This document shows positions 21,638 through 33,603 of a DNA stretch of 64,000 nucleotides, one piece after another; within the stretch, counting starts at the first letter, position 1, and the number at the start of each line of letters is the position of its first letter. The notes beneath the pieces are model-generated. The model was not told the DNA's origin, made no database searches, and saw only the letters and a list, made by a program, of their open reading frames with translations. The stretch is taken from assembly GCA_023213395.1 (NCBI GenBank), contig CM041465.1, positions 149,799,741-149,863,740 of the forward strand, in the 5' to 3' direction. A program made the position numbers and the translations under genes. Source of the DNA: Cycas panzhihuaensis. Its lineage: Eukaryota > Cycadophyta.

Positions 21638-23838
21638 GATAAAGAAAATTGCCTTGAAATAAACTTCTTTAAAAAGATAAAGTGCTTTGATGAAAGATTG
21701 AAAAATGCACTTAAACAAGGCAATGAAAATCACTCAAAATACAAGCCAAATTATCCCTCTTCAACTTTAGGACATGCACAAGTGTTCTAATTAGTATTTA
21801 ACCTCCTCTAAGATGAAACTTTATTTTAAATTGTGATTACAACGTGAAATTTTGATAAGTTTATTTAAGAGTCAACTTATAGGCAACTCATAAACTAACA
21901 TCAAATTTGAATATAAAAATAGTACATCAAATGACTTTAAAAATATTTAAAAGATTATTCACTTAGTAAAAAATTGAAATACGAGTTCAACACTTCAAAC
22001 AATACTTAATTCCAACTTTGACAAAGTTATACTTTAAATAATGTAAGGAGGTCAAATTTAATAAAGAGCCCTTAGTACATAAACTACAATAAAAAAAATT
22101 TATCAACTTTAACTTATTAGATAGACTATTAAATACAACCCTAATATAGGCATGTGACCACTCATTTTGTTTAGGTAAGAATGTAGAATAATCTAGAGCT
22201 AATAAATTTAAAAATGGGCCCTATAAATGACAATTATACTTGCTAAAATAGTCATAGGTACTCAAGATGATGTAACTTCTTTAAAAAAAATAGCTTAACC
22301 CCTTTAAAATGTTAACCACTAGTCACTTGAACACTAAATACAACTTGCACACTGAGTGAAGGAGGAGCTACAAGTTAACGAAACTCAATAAAATATAAAA
22401 AAGGATTGAATTTTTTAAAATATAAAATGCTAAACAAATTTCTTGAGTCACTTCAACCTAAGTATGTAGTCCTCGCAATCACTTGAGTACCCTACCACTA
22501 TATAGATGTAATATGTTGGTCAACAAAACATGCTAAATATAAAGTAATATATGAATATAAGGTCAACTCATTTTCCAGTTAGTACTAGAGTAAATACAAG
22601 TAGGACTCTTGATCTTGCCACAATTTCCATAAGGCAACTAAATAACCCAATAAGTAATGCATAATAATAAATGGAACTAAGTATAAAATGCTAATCCTTT
22701 TAAGTGGATGATATGAAGTGAATAATACCAAATACAAAATGGAATATAGATCCTTGATAGAAGGGAGTGGATTCAATTATACTTTATGTATCCTTAGATG
22801 ATGACAAGCATCATTCATACAATGCAAGTGAGATAGATATTGTCACAAGAGTAGACTCGACAGATTCATGGGCATAGATAGGTGTGTTAGGATTTAATTC
22901 CTATAATGGTTGACCAAGTGTATTTAAGTATGTAACTATAGATCATAGGGCAATTTTAGGAGATGTAAATAAGCATTAATACATAAGCCTACAAATGAAT
23001 ACATCACATGAAAATGTTATGAACATACTAGCACACATGAATACCTTCATTTATGATTAATGCATGCAAAGATCGTTGTCTCAGACCACTATTTATAAGA
23101 AGATCAACTTTGAACTATTATGATAATGGTGACCAGACTAACCATAGGGTATTCTATTAAGAGAGACATTTATCCATGCTCAATAGAATATAGACATAAG
23201 TGAGTTAATTAGGAAGATGTTCACTCATGCTTAGTAGAAAACATATGTATGTTGTGTGATTAAGAAGACATTTAAGACAATGGAGAGTGTATGAATAATT
23301 TTGCTAGATAATGATGAAGTGCCATATACAACATCACCTTTATAAACTATTTCTGACTCTGATGGTAAGATGCCCAGATACAGACTACTGATGCAGATTG
23401 AATAGAGATATATGTGGTAAAAAAATATTATAGATGGAGTGAATGAACACCACACAAGGAATGGAGCCTACTTGAATAAGCAAGCTAATTGATGGGATGT
23501 AAATACTGATTAAATATAAATGAGATTCCAAATAAGGTATCAAGTTAGGCATAGACGCATATAACTATGGAAGACATATGCAACTAGTATGTAAATAATC
23601 TTTGATAGTTGTAGATGGTAGCTAAAAGAAGATATCAAATACACATGTAAATGAAACATAGCCCTCTAATAAGGACTTAAAGATAATTAGAAGTGCATAA
23701 GATAAATGCTCTTATAAATGGGTCTCTTCTCATAAACTTCAAGAAGAATGCTTATGTAAATAGGCAAATAATTTTTTTATACAAGACTCTCTAACCATAC
23801 ACAAATGTAGGGTGATGCCTCTAAATAGAAGCATCATT
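21638..23838 (-). other. Copia-0 presumed leader; no gene seen
   Basis: About 2.2 kb of AT-rich sequence between gag and the primer site. I see no conserved domain or RNA gene. The length is long for a leader, so another decayed insertion may hide here. Confidence 0.5.
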
Positions 23839-23850
23839 ACTCTAATACTA
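23839..23850 (-). other. Copia-0 primer binding site
   Basis: Minus strand TAGTATTAGAGT, resembling the sites of Copia-2 and Copia-3. It places the 5' LTR to its right. Confidence 0.6.
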
Positions 23851-23852
23851 AA

Positions 23853-24054
23853 TGAAGGCTAGGGAGAGCCAATAAAATGTAAGATAGTAAGAGCAAGAGG
23901 ATGAACCATAAATTATAAAGCAATAAGAGACAAATAAGTTCTATGAGGAGGGTTGTATAAATGAACACTAGAGTCTTCATACTACATGTATATATAGTTA
24001 GGATCAAGTGGGTTTGATATACCTCTTAAGGTCCACCACTGCTTAGCATTAACA
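23853..24054 (-). repeat. Probable Copia-0 5' LTR
   Basis: About 202 bp. On the minus strand it starts TGTTAATGCTAAGC and ends CCTTCA two bases before the primer site. It contains CTATATATACATG (about 23991-23979), a plausible TATA region. The partner LTR is outside the window, so the boundaries rest on TG...CA and the primer site only. Confidence 0.5.
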
Positions 24055-27031
24055 AACACCTAATAAGTACGCCATATTAAGATATTACCTCTAAGATATA
24101 GGTTATTACCCTAATGTGGCCATTATTTTGATAGAACTTAGCCCAAAACAAAGATGGTAATAAAGGAGTTATTATAGATAAAGGTGAAAGATTAATGTTT
24201 TGAAGAATCATAATAGCACGAAGACAACAACCCATATAGAATAAAGGAAAGGTGAATATAGATGATGATTCATAGTTGCAAACCAACATTTTTAGAATAA
24301 GATATACCATAGGAGGAAAAATATGTAAAGTTATAATTGATAGTGGTAGTTGTAAGAATATGGTCTCTAATGAAATGGAAGAAAAGTTAGAATTATGTTA
24401 TGAAGCACATCCACATCCATACTGCATTTCCTAGTTTAAAAAAGGAAATGAAGTGATCGTTGATAAGAGATACTTGGTTAAATTTAGCATTAGGAAATTA
24501 TATCAGGATGAGATATGATGTGATGTGATTTTGATGGATGCATGTCATATGTTATTAGTGAGAACATGGCAGTACGATACGAATGTCTTTCATGATGGAA
24601 AGAATAATACCTACATATTCTAGAAGGGTAGTGTAGAGGTGAAGTTATTACTACTTAAGGAAGAAGGACATATGGCAAGCATACTAATTACTAAAGAATT
24701 TGTGAAATATATATAAGAGACTAATACTTATTATTCCTTGATGGTAAGATAAATAAAGGAGGATATTGTAGAGATACCAAGTGAGGTAGCAGGGTTATTA
24801 TAAGAGTACAATGACATCATGCCAAATGAATTACTTGATAGCTTACCACCCATGAGACCTATTTATCACTAAATCAACTTAATCCTAGGATCAATTTTAC
24901 TAAACCAAGCAACTTATTAGTTAAGCCCAATAAAAAATGAAGAGTTAAATCAACGAATTAGTGAATTGGTATGAAAGAAAATGGTAAAAGAAAACTTAAA
25001 TCCCTATGTAGTTTTAGCATTTATGACTCCAAAGAAAGATGACCCATGGCAAATGTGTATTAACTCTAAAGTGATCAATAAGATAATAATTAAATACCAG
25101 TTCCCCATACCTCATAGGGATGATATGCTAGATGCATTAGTAGGTACTTCCTACTTTATAAAGATTAACCTCAAGAACGAGTATCATTAGATTTGAATTT
25201 GTGAAGAGGACACATGGAAAATAGCCTTCAAGACATGGGATAGATTGTATAAATAGCTAGTTATGCCATTCAGGATGTTAAATACCTCAAGTACATTCAT
25301 GAGATTGATGAACATTATGTTACAACCACTCATTGGTAAGTTTGTGGTGGTATGTTTTGATGATATTCTTATTTTTAGTAAAACTAAGGAGAAACACTTA
25401 ATGTACTTAAGGATGATGCTTGAAATGTTAAGGAGATAGAAGTTATATATAAATATAAAGAAGTATAGGTTTATGCAAAGGATCCTAGTATTTTTGTTCT
25501 TTGCAATTTCATAAAAAGGATTGTGAATGGATAACGAAAAGATTGGGATAATTGTTAAGTGACCAACACCTAAGACTATGATAGGGGTAAGAAGTTTTCA
25601 TAGCTTGGCTCAATTTTATAGAAAGTTTATAAGAACTTTAGTGGAATTATTACACCCTTAATAGATTATATAAAGAATAAAGAGTTGACATGGACTGGGG
25701 AAATAGATAATAGCTTCTAACCCTTAAAGCAAAAGGTAATTAAGGTACATGTACTTGTGCTGCCAAACTTTGAAAAGGTACTTGAGGTCAACTATGATGC
25801 TTTATATGTTATAGTTAGAGTAGTGTTAAGTCAAGAAGGAAGACCTATAAAATTTTATAGTGAGAAGATTAATGAGGTAAGAGGAAGGTATTCAACCTAT
25901 GACTTGGAATTTTATATGACTATTTAAGCTTTGAGGCATTACCTCATACCTACGAAATTTGACTTGTTTACTGATCACCAAGCCTTGAGATATGTAAATA
26001 CCTAAAGGAAATTAAATACTAAGTGTGGTAAGTAGGTGTTATATCTATAAAGCTTTACATTTATTTTAAAGTATAAATTAGGCAAATATAACTATGTTAC
26101 TAATGTATTAAGTAGGCAAGTAGCATTATTAACCACCATGAAAAATGAGGTGGTAGGAGAAATACCTTTAGCCTTGAATTAAGAGTGATGTGGCAAGATT
26201 TATAGTATGTTACAGGATATGTTAGGTGGCTAAGGGGCATGCACAAAATACTGGCTTATATATGTCTTTATTGATACCTAAGGACTATGGATAAACTTGA
26301 CCATGGACTTCATGTTAGGATTACTATATACACAAAGAGGTAATGATTCTTTTTTTTTTGTTTTTGATCCTTTTTAAAAAATAGTTCATTTTATTACATA
26401 CAAGAAGATAAATGATGTAGTTTTAGTAGTAGATTTATTCTTTAAAGAGGTTACATGGCATTTTGAATACTATCAATTTGAATCAAGACACCAAGTTTCT
26501 AAGCCACTTTTAGAAGACTTTATAGAAGAAGCTAGGAATAAAACTCTAGTTTAGTAGTGTATACCATCCGTAAACTAATGGATAAACTGAAGTGGTAAAT
26601 AGAAGTTTGAAAAAACTTACTAAGTTGGATCATTGGAGGGAATCCTAAACAGTGGGATCTGTCACCTGCCTAGGTAGAATTTATATATAATAGTTCTATG
26701 AATAAGTCAATAGATAAATTACCTTTTGAGATTGTGTATGGAAAAAATTGTAAGGGTGTGCTAAATTTATTACACCTATCTATTAGGGAGGAAAAATTAC
26801 AAGACAATAACAAAAGATATAAGGAAATAGTAGACAGACTCACAGTTATAAGATATTTGAAAAAGGTAACTTGGTGATGCTTTACTTAAGGAAAGACAGA
26901 TTCCCCCAAGGGACCTATAGCAAACCTCAAATATAAAAAGGTTGGACCATCTCAGGTCTCACAAATGATTAATGGAAATGTTCATGAGGTGAATCTGCCT
27001 AAACACATTAATATTTATCCTATTTTTAATG

Positions 27032-27065
<34 letters not shown>

Positions 27066-27339
27066 GAGATGAAGAGGTAGATTATGAAGGTAAAGTGGCA
27101 AGTTGAGAGCCTCAAACACTAAGGAATAAGTAAGAAGAAATTGAGAAAGTATTAGATATAAAGACAATGAACACACAACAGGGAAAATACAACAAGTACC
27201 TAGTCAAGTGGAAAGGTCTATCACAAGTAGATAATATCTAGATCACTAAAGAAAAGCTAAATCAATTAAATCTTAACAAATAGTAGGAACTTTATTACCA
27301 TAACTTATAGGGATAGAGATCTTTTTAACCTAAGAAGGA
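24055..27339 (+). pseudogene. Ty3/gypsy chromovirus pol: protease, RT, RNase H, integrase, chromodomain
   Basis: Plus-strand order: protease with VIIDSGSCKNMVS (catalytic D at about 24338) and the DACHMLLVRTWQYD phrase near 24540. RT covers about 24970-25470 (PYVVLAFMTPKKD, WQMCINSKVINK, FPIPHRDDMLD) with CFDDILIFS as the YxDD box at 25352-25366. RNase H is at 25700-26170 (TDHQAL near 25973, KLGKYNYVTNVLSR), then integrase at about 26200-27020. A chromodomain lies near 27190-27260 (KYLVKWKGLS). Stops are numerous. Gag and the 5' LTR should lie left of the window, displaced by Copia-0. Confidence 0.85.
27033..27063 (+). repeat. (TA)n microsatellite inside chromovirus pol
   Basis: About 15 TA units between the integrase end and the chromodomain, at a place where related elements have coding sequence. 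Confidence 0.9.
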
Positions 27340-28859
27340 TGATGCAAGAGTATTTAGACCTTCATCATAACTTAATTCATTGTTTACTTTTTAGTTTTTT
27401 TCTCTTTAAATTTTAAGGTCTACTAATCAAACCATAACTTTTTATTTGAGAGTCAAAGTTTAGTTATTCTTATGCTGACTTAAAGGTTTATTCAAATAAA
27501 ATAGGGCAAAATAGTATATAACTAACCTAGAGGCCCTATTGTAGACCTATAGATTTTTAGCCAAAAAATATTCTAAGCATGCCTAAAAATTGAGATTTAG
27601 TTTGTATGTCTAAAATAGCAGTTTATTTTAGACTAGTCTTTACTTTCATATAATGACCTTTAGTGGTCTAATTTTTAAAGTAAGGATTAACTTAAAAATA
27701 TGGTTTTATTTAATATTTTAGGTAATTAAGAAGGATTTTTAGGATTAGAATCTAAAGCTTTTAAACTTTCTATTTTCACTTGTATAAATATAATTTTTGA
27801 GTATCTTTTGGTGGATTGAATAGAATGGAATAGAAATGGAAGTGAAACAACTCTCTCTATTCTTTGGATTTTTCTTATTTTAAGTTTGTGCATGTGAGAT
27901 TGGATGTTTTCCTTACAGGTCATCCCCATTAAACTAACACACTAATATATAATTTTAAATTAACTTAATCATCTTCTAATTTGATTTTAAAGTATTAACT
28001 CTTACTAGTAATTTAGTTTAAGTATCAAGGATCTATTTTATTCTAAATGGTGGAAACTAGTCTTTAAATCTTTTACACTTTTGGTAAGTTTAGATATTTC
28101 TAAAATTGTTAGAAATAATTTAAATATTCTAGAGTTTAGACAGCTTTAATTTCTACCTATTTTAAGCTTTGATGCCTCAAAAGAAATTATAAATATGTAT
28201 TTATATATTTATGGGATTAACACCCTTTTGATATATATGCCTAAGTCATGGTACCTACTTATGATTTATTTTATTTGTTTTAGGTTCCTTTTAACTCTTT
28301 ATTGGTTAGGGGTTTTACTTCCCCTACTCGGAATTAGACTTAGAGCTAAGATACTCCTAAGAAAAAAGGGGCAATTTTTAAATTATAAGAAATATATATC
28401 CTATGTATAATAAAAGTTTATAAGAGTATGATCATTAGTTATATCAAAATATAATGAGTTTTATATGACTTTCAATAAGGAAATGTTCTTAACTTATAAT
28501 ATAAATACATGTTCCTTATTTTATTTTCCCAAATATAAATTAAATAGAGCATAAACGAGGCTCTTATATAGTTTAATATTAAGGATGTGTTTCTAGTTGA
28601 TGATAAGTCCCTGTTAAAACACTTGTGATTCATTTTCTTCTTTCTACTTAGAAGATAATATTACAATAGGAAACTATTAAGAACTCGTTGATCATTAGAA
28701 AAACTAAATATAAACCTATATAAGGGCAAGTGGAAGTGCCTCAAAATAGGAATAAGGCATATATTTTTTTATTTGTACAATTATTTAACAAGTTATCTAA
28801 GGTAATAAATCAAGCAAACAAAACAAAATAAAATAATAATAATAATATAAAAGTAAAAT
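27340..28859 (+). other. Chromovirus 3' end and probable 3' LTR, boundaries unresolved
   Basis: The tract AAGAAGGA at 27332-27339 followed by TGATGCAAGAG has the form of a purine tract plus LTR start in Reina-like chromoviruses. A TATA-like CCTATATAAGG lies near 28716-28726. The partner LTR is not in the window, so I cannot fix the right end. No gene is supported; the 71-codon frame at 28195-28410 has no recognisable content. Confidence 0.45.
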
Positions 28860-30175
28860 AGGGGTTTGAGCAACATATCACAGATCCTAAGAAGGAGATA
28901 TATAATATCTACATTCCTAGATATCCTAAACAGGATGATTCAGTTTGGCCTAGATCCCCCTCTCGCTCATATACAGTAAAATTTAGGTACCTCTTCTTAA
29001 TGTATGAGAGAGGCATCACTGAAAATAAACTACTGGGGAAAATATAGAAGTTGGGGTTACATCCAATGATCACAATCTTCTAGTGGCTCTCCCTTAAGAA
29101 TAAGATCCTTACTTTAGAGAATCTCAAGAAAAGAGGCTTCCTATTGGTGAGCAGATACACTTTATGTTATAGCGAAGAGGAAACTATGGATCATATGCTC
29201 ATTCATTGCTCATACTCTTGGGAGGTTTGGGTAAAGCTAATGAATTGTTTAGGGTAGCCTAGGCCCTATCTGAGTCAGTCACAGACTTTATTGTGGCTTG
29301 GGCTTATCCATATAGATGCAGAATATTAGGTTACCTGTGGGTAACCTCCCTTCCCATACTCTCATGGAATATATGGAAAGAGAGAAACAGACGTATCTTT
29401 CAAGACAAAAAAATGAATGAGTCCAAGCTCTTTGCAATTATTAGGGTTTCCATGATCAAGATGTTAAAGGTGAAAGAGGAGGACCTCATATCCCCAAAGG
29501 AGAGGATGGATTATGTTAATTGGAGCATTGAAACATTAATCTTAAACTGAAGGGCATTAAACACAATCATTGAAGCCCCATACCACATGATTGGGTTAAG
29601 GTAAATTTTGACAGCGCATCAAAAGGAAACCCTGGTGAGGTTGGGGGAGGTGGGGTCTGTAGGGATGATGAGGGTAAAATTTTATGGGCCTTTACTGAAT
29701 ATTATAGAACCTAGACTAATCATGAGGCTGAGATTTATACTATGAGCAGAGCTATAGACCTGGTGATCAGAAAGGGATACCCAAGAATTATTATGGAAGG
29801 GGATTCATTGACGGTGATAAAATTTCTTAGGGGAGAAGTGGAGATAGATTGGAAATATCATGCTATAATCAAGGACATAAAGGTATTGTTTAGAAGGACA
29901 GAAGAGGTCCAGCTGATTCATACCTATAGAGAGGGAAAGAGGGTCATTGATCGACTTTGCTAACTGGGGGATACAGTTAAGAAGATATGAGTTTTGGGAG
30001 GATAATCTTTCAGAGGAAATAATGGATCTGGTTAGAAAGGATTTGGGGGGGTTATAGATTCAGTTGACTAAGATTTGTTTAGCTAGGTTGTGGGCTTATC
30101 ACGACCAGGATTAGTAGCCTCTTAGCAGATCTTGTAAGGGGTTAGGGCCCCACTTAAGACCCCACATTTATTTAA
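28860..30175 (+). pseudogene. 5'-truncated plant LINE (L1 type with RNase H), 3' end
   Basis: The C-terminal zf-RVT domain comes first, around 28930-29260: SVWPRSPSRSYTVKF, NLKKRGFLLVSR, then the C-x2-x-E-E-T-x-D-H-x-L-x-H-C pattern as YSEEETMDHMLIHCSYSWEVW. A linker with LSWNIWKERNRRIF (29356-29397) follows, typical of plant LINEs. Then comes an RNase H domain from about 29595: WVKVNFDSASKGNPG (catalytic D), HEAEIYTMSRAIDL (E) and IIMEGDSLTVIKFL (D). There is no endonuclease or RT core, as expected from 5' truncation. It ends in the TA-rich tail. Confidence 0.85.
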
Positions 30176-30182
30176 ACCATAT

Positions 30183-30183
<1 letters not shown>

Positions 30184-30236
<53 letters not shown>

Positions 30237-30291
30237 GTATATATATATATATGTATATGTATGTGTATGTGTATATGTATGTGTATATGTA

Positions 30292-30332
<41 letters not shown>

Positions 30333-30353
30333 ATGTATATATGTATATGTATG

Positions 30354-30389
<36 letters not shown>
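30184..30389 (+). repeat. Compound microsatellite (TA)n, (GTATAT)n and (GTGTAT)n
   Basis: About 205 bp of TA, GTATAT and GTGTAT repeats directly after the LINE. Open frames across it on both strands are artefacts of the repeat. Confidence 0.97.
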
Positions 30390-30637
30390 AGCAAAATAAA
30401 TATATTAAAAAATTAAATATGAGAAAGCAAACTAGATATATTGACATTAATTCTATAATAATAGTAATAAAAAAATTATTTACTTAAGCATCAACAAGCA
30501 AGGGATGGCGGCAATATGAGGTCATATGCATAAACATAATGGTGATATAAACGAGAAGATAATGAGAGTATTTATAGTAAAAATAAAAATGACAAAAAGA
30601 AAAAAAAAGATAAAAAAATATTACAAATCCTTTTATT
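30390..30637. other. AT-rich spacer, no gene seen
   Basis: Unassigned sequence between the microsatellite and the short copia element. It contains a purine-rich GACAAAAAGAAAAAAAAGA stretch near 30590. Confidence 0.6.
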
Positions 30638-31079
30638 ATTTAGATATATTGAATACTTTCCAAGTGTTACATGGTTATAAGCATTACACTCGAGCCCCTT
30701 TGTAGGTTCTATAAGGCCAGTGGTTTCTCAGGAAAAGCTTCGAAGGTAGGAGCCTCTGAAAAAAAAATAGTTATATTATGGGGGTCTTTTGTAACCCATA
30801 ATTTATGCTCATTATGTTTGTAAATCCACAGACTAGTATATTATTAAATTATGTATATATATACTTTAATAACAACACATGTAAAAAGGTTAAATATGTA
30901 GATGAGAAGAGTTGGGGTCTCTCTTTAATTCTTTAGTTGTTGCTAAAATTAATAAAATGGTCTGCTTAGACCTAAATATCTAGTTATTCATTATTTATAT
31001 ACTTAGATTTATTTATTTACTTTTCATATTATTTCAAGTTTTATTATTATATTATTCCTCTTAGTTATTTTTTTCTATA
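30638..31079 (+). repeat. LTR 1 of the deleted copia element
   Basis: It aligns with 31249-31668, for instance around the shared CATTACACYCGAGCCCCTTTG and GCTTAGACCTAAATATC segments. Its first bases are degraded (ATTTAG for TGTTAG). Confidence 0.8.
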
Positions 31080-31081
31080 TT

Positions 31082-31093
31082 TGGTATCAAAGC
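31082..31093 (+). other. Primer binding site of the deleted copia element
   Basis: TGGTATCAAAGC, one mismatch to the tRNA-Met-type site, two bases after LTR 1. Confidence 0.85.
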
Positions 31094-31248
31094 TATAATT
31101 TTAGTTTTATAGGAGTCATTTATTAAGTGGGAGCTTTATTTAGTAAACTTATATGTCAAGATCATGGCAAGCACTTTAAAGATAGAGATTAAAAAGCTCA
31201 ATGATTAAAACTTTGAGCTATAAAAGCTAAAGATGGAAGATATCCTTA

Positions 31249-31668
31249 TGTTAGATATGTTGAACACTTTGCAAGTGTTACATGGGTATAGGCATTACAC
31301 CCGAGCCCCTTTGGGAGCCCACGAGAAAAATTTTTAGGTGTCTTATGGGGGTTTTTATTGACCCATGGTTTATGCCCATTATATTGTAAAACCATAAGGA
31401 AGTATCTTGTAATATTGTGCCTATATACTCTTATGTAATAGTACATGTAACATGGTCGTGGATGAGTCTTTGATCAGTCAATAAGAAGAGTTGAGGTTCA
31501 TTCATCTCTGTAATTCTTTAGTCGTTCCTCAGATTAATAAAAGGTCCATGCTTAGACCTAAATATCCTAGTGATCTTTATTAAGTGATTGGTTTGTTTAT
31601 GTTATTTATTCTTTGCATGGTTCAAAGTTCTGTTATCACATAGCTTCTGTGGTTACATTTTCTCTTCA
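31249..31668 (+). repeat. LTR 2 of the deleted copia element
   Basis: 420 bp from TGTTAGATATGTTG to CTCTTCA. It starts directly after the gag codons for MEDIL. Confidence 0.8.
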
Positions 31669-32829
31669 CCTTATTAAGAAGGATCAATTGATAAGGATAA
31701 ATAATATCTTATAAGTTAAACTCATGTTTAACTTATAAGATAACTAATTTAGAGGAGAAATTAATTGGTCTTTAATCCATATAAGCTAACTCATAGGAAC
31801 TAAAAGTGCATGAAATAATAATAAATAATCATATATGTGAAATAGTGCCAATCGAGAGAAATTATAATGAAGAAAGTATATCATAATGATTGTCATAAAT
31901 ATAGGGGTAACATAGAAAGTTGTATCTCTATAATAAAAAGGGTATTATAGAGAATACATCTTATGTCATCATTGGTGAAGAGGAGATGTAATATACATAA
32001 GCAAAGTAGGCAAATTCTCAATCAAATATAATATAAGATAAAATAACATATAAATACAAGCAATCATATAGTGTATTAGGTAAATGACAAGCAACATGAT
32101 GCAATCTAATATATATCTAATTAATGAGAGTGAAATCATACTTAAGGTTCCTAGAATTTGGGAAGAGACCCAAGCTTAAAGAAACTATTTGTCCATTAGA
32201 TAATAGAGCTCGATTGAGCTTATACAATAAAAATGAATTTTACCAACATCATATTATATGTCTATGCATACAATATTTCTAATATTGTATCTATATCTTA
32301 CTTAAGTTTTATGAGAATATAATATACTAGAGATTTTAGGTTCATTTAAAACTATATATTGGTTATTAGCCCTTTTTGTATTATACTCTTACCTACATAG
32401 ATTATATATGTGATGTGGGTGTTAGGAGCTAATGGCCAATTAGGTCAATAACCACATAATTCACTAAACGTTACATAGTATATAATTTTTTTTAGTTTCA
32501 ATGAATCAAGGAGATTTTTGGAGGTCAAGGGTTGTCTAATATTTTTGTTTTAATTTCTATTCTTCATACCTACAAATCATTCATTTAGTATATCATAACA
32601 TGTATGGAGGCAAATTTGTGGAGGAGATTTTAGAGTTAGGAGTTTGACATATGACAAATAATAAGGGAACATATGAGAAAATAGCATGGAGCTTCCTCAT
32701 TAATAGAAACATGTGATAAGTGAGTTAAATTTCTTCTTGCTTATCCTAAATAATAATGATGATCATATTCATTAATTGATTATTATCTAAATGAATTTTT
32801 AAACCATTCTTTCTTACTATGATTTTCGT
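31669..32829. other. AT-rich DNA, nothing recognised
   Basis: No domain, RNA gene or repeat pair seen. A local inverted repeat near 31710-31742 (ATCTTATAAGTTAAAC / GTTTAACTTATAAGAT) could form a hairpin. Confidence 0.6.
31708..31742. repeat. Inverted repeat with a 16-base stem
   Basis: ATCTTATAAGTTAAAC and its reverse complement are separated by only a few bases (TCAT), so it could form a strong hairpin. The context gives no function. Confidence 0.75.
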
Positions 32830-33197
32830 ATATATACTTCATTAGTTGCTTCCTTATTAGTCAAACTTAATTTAAAAGTGTCTAGGTTGTCTTTAGCTTT
32901 AACCTTGGGATCCAACCCTTTAACTTCTTATATAACTATTCTAGTTTTTATATCTATTATTTCCCTAAGAAATATAATGTTATTTGTGGATAAATAAAAA
33001 GATGCCTTAGTCTCTCTAAGAAGCTTATGACTCAAATATATAAATTATATTTTCATTTTTCCTTTCTCTAGTACACATTATATCTTTAATTTTTGAATAT
33101 ACAAATTCAAGTGGAAGCTTCTCTAATATTACCTCCCCTAATGTTTTCTCCTTTATCCCTTTTTGTGTAATGGTATCTAATCTATTCAAACCACTTC
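32830..33197 (-). pseudogene. Decayed coiled-coil reading frame, downstream half
   Basis: From 33197 leftwards: DGSGLNRLDTITQKG, LGEVILEKLPLEFVYSKIKD, then after a stop KASFYLSTNNIIFLREIID, LDPKVKAKDNLDTFKLSL and EATNEVYIRK. It is lysine-, glutamate- and leucine-rich with no known domain. When Copia-3 and one copy of its target duplication are removed it continues the frame that runs from about 59990 to 58621. Identity is unknown; see the upstream half. Confidence 0.5.
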
Positions 33198-33202
33198 CAT
33201 CC

Positions 33203-33603
33203 TATGAGAAACATCTAAGATCTGCAAAAAATGTGCTATTGATATGAAATCAAATTATAATATCAAAATAATTCAGAAAACATGCAAAATAACAAAGGAG
33301 AACTATCATAAATAAAGCACAGGTGAATTGGTCACTATGTGAGGCTCAATTTAGGTAGAGCTTCTATATATACTTTAAGATTATATATAAAAGAATGATA
33401 CAAGGCTTAATTTATAGGTAGCCCATCAATATTTTAAAGATTACAATTGCTCGACTAAGAAGGACATGTGCCAGACCCTATCAGAATATCAAACAAGATT
33501 ACATTTTTAATGTGGGTCACTTGAAGGTACAAAATTACACCTAACGTACATAGAATTAAGATGTGTTATAAAGAAATGAAGGTGATATTTTATAGTTTTA
33601 ACA
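33203..33603 (-). repeat. Copia-3 3' LTR
   Basis: 401 bp. On the minus strand it starts TGTTAAAACTATAAAATATC. The other end is degraded (CTCATA in place of TTGACA). Confidence 0.9.

Larger units (their letters stand above)
1..24054 (-). mobile_element. Copia-0: Ty1/copia element, minus strand, cut by the left window edge and split by two later insertions
   Basis: Three minus-strand pieces join into one copia order when the insertions at 14633-21206 and 1612-14299 are removed: gag N-terminus (21637 to 21207), gag middle (14632 to 14305), then the gag end, protease and integrase (1606 to 1). A primer-binding-site match (23839-23850) and a short LTR (23853-24054) lie upstream. The 3' end with RT, RNase H and the 3' LTR lies outside the window. 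The element sits inside a plus-strand chromovirus whose pol resumes at about 24055. That order is inferred: the chromovirus gag should lie left of the window. Confidence 0.75.
30638..31668 (+). mobile_element. Internally deleted copia element, about 1 kb
   Basis: Two alignable LTRs (30638-31079 and 31249-31668) flank a 169-bp interior. The interior contains the primer site TGGTATCAAAGC (31082-31093) and the start of gag (MASTLKIEIKKLND, then NFEL and KLKMEDIL near 31165-31248). Gag is fused directly to the second LTR with no purine tract. The internal gag start shows it derives from an ordinary copia by deletion rather than being a classical TRIM. A target duplication is not clear. Confidence 0.8.

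Noticed and set aside
24077-24310. 77-codon minus-strand hydrophobic frame next to the chromovirus protease
   Set aside because: The plus strand carries gag-protease linker codons leading into the retropepsin; the minus frame is a shadow.
28812-30404. Possible LINE target duplication (AAGCAAA...AATAAA on both sides)
   Set aside because: The match is partial and lies in A-rich sequence, so it is not better than chance.
30172-30487. Open frames of Y/I/T/H/V repeats on both strands
   Set aside because: They are translations of the TA/GTAT microsatellite and have no coding character.
32400-32480. Possible gene start on the plus strand near GTGATGTGGGTGTTAGGAGC
   Set aside because: The frame closes quickly and no second exon or motif supports it.
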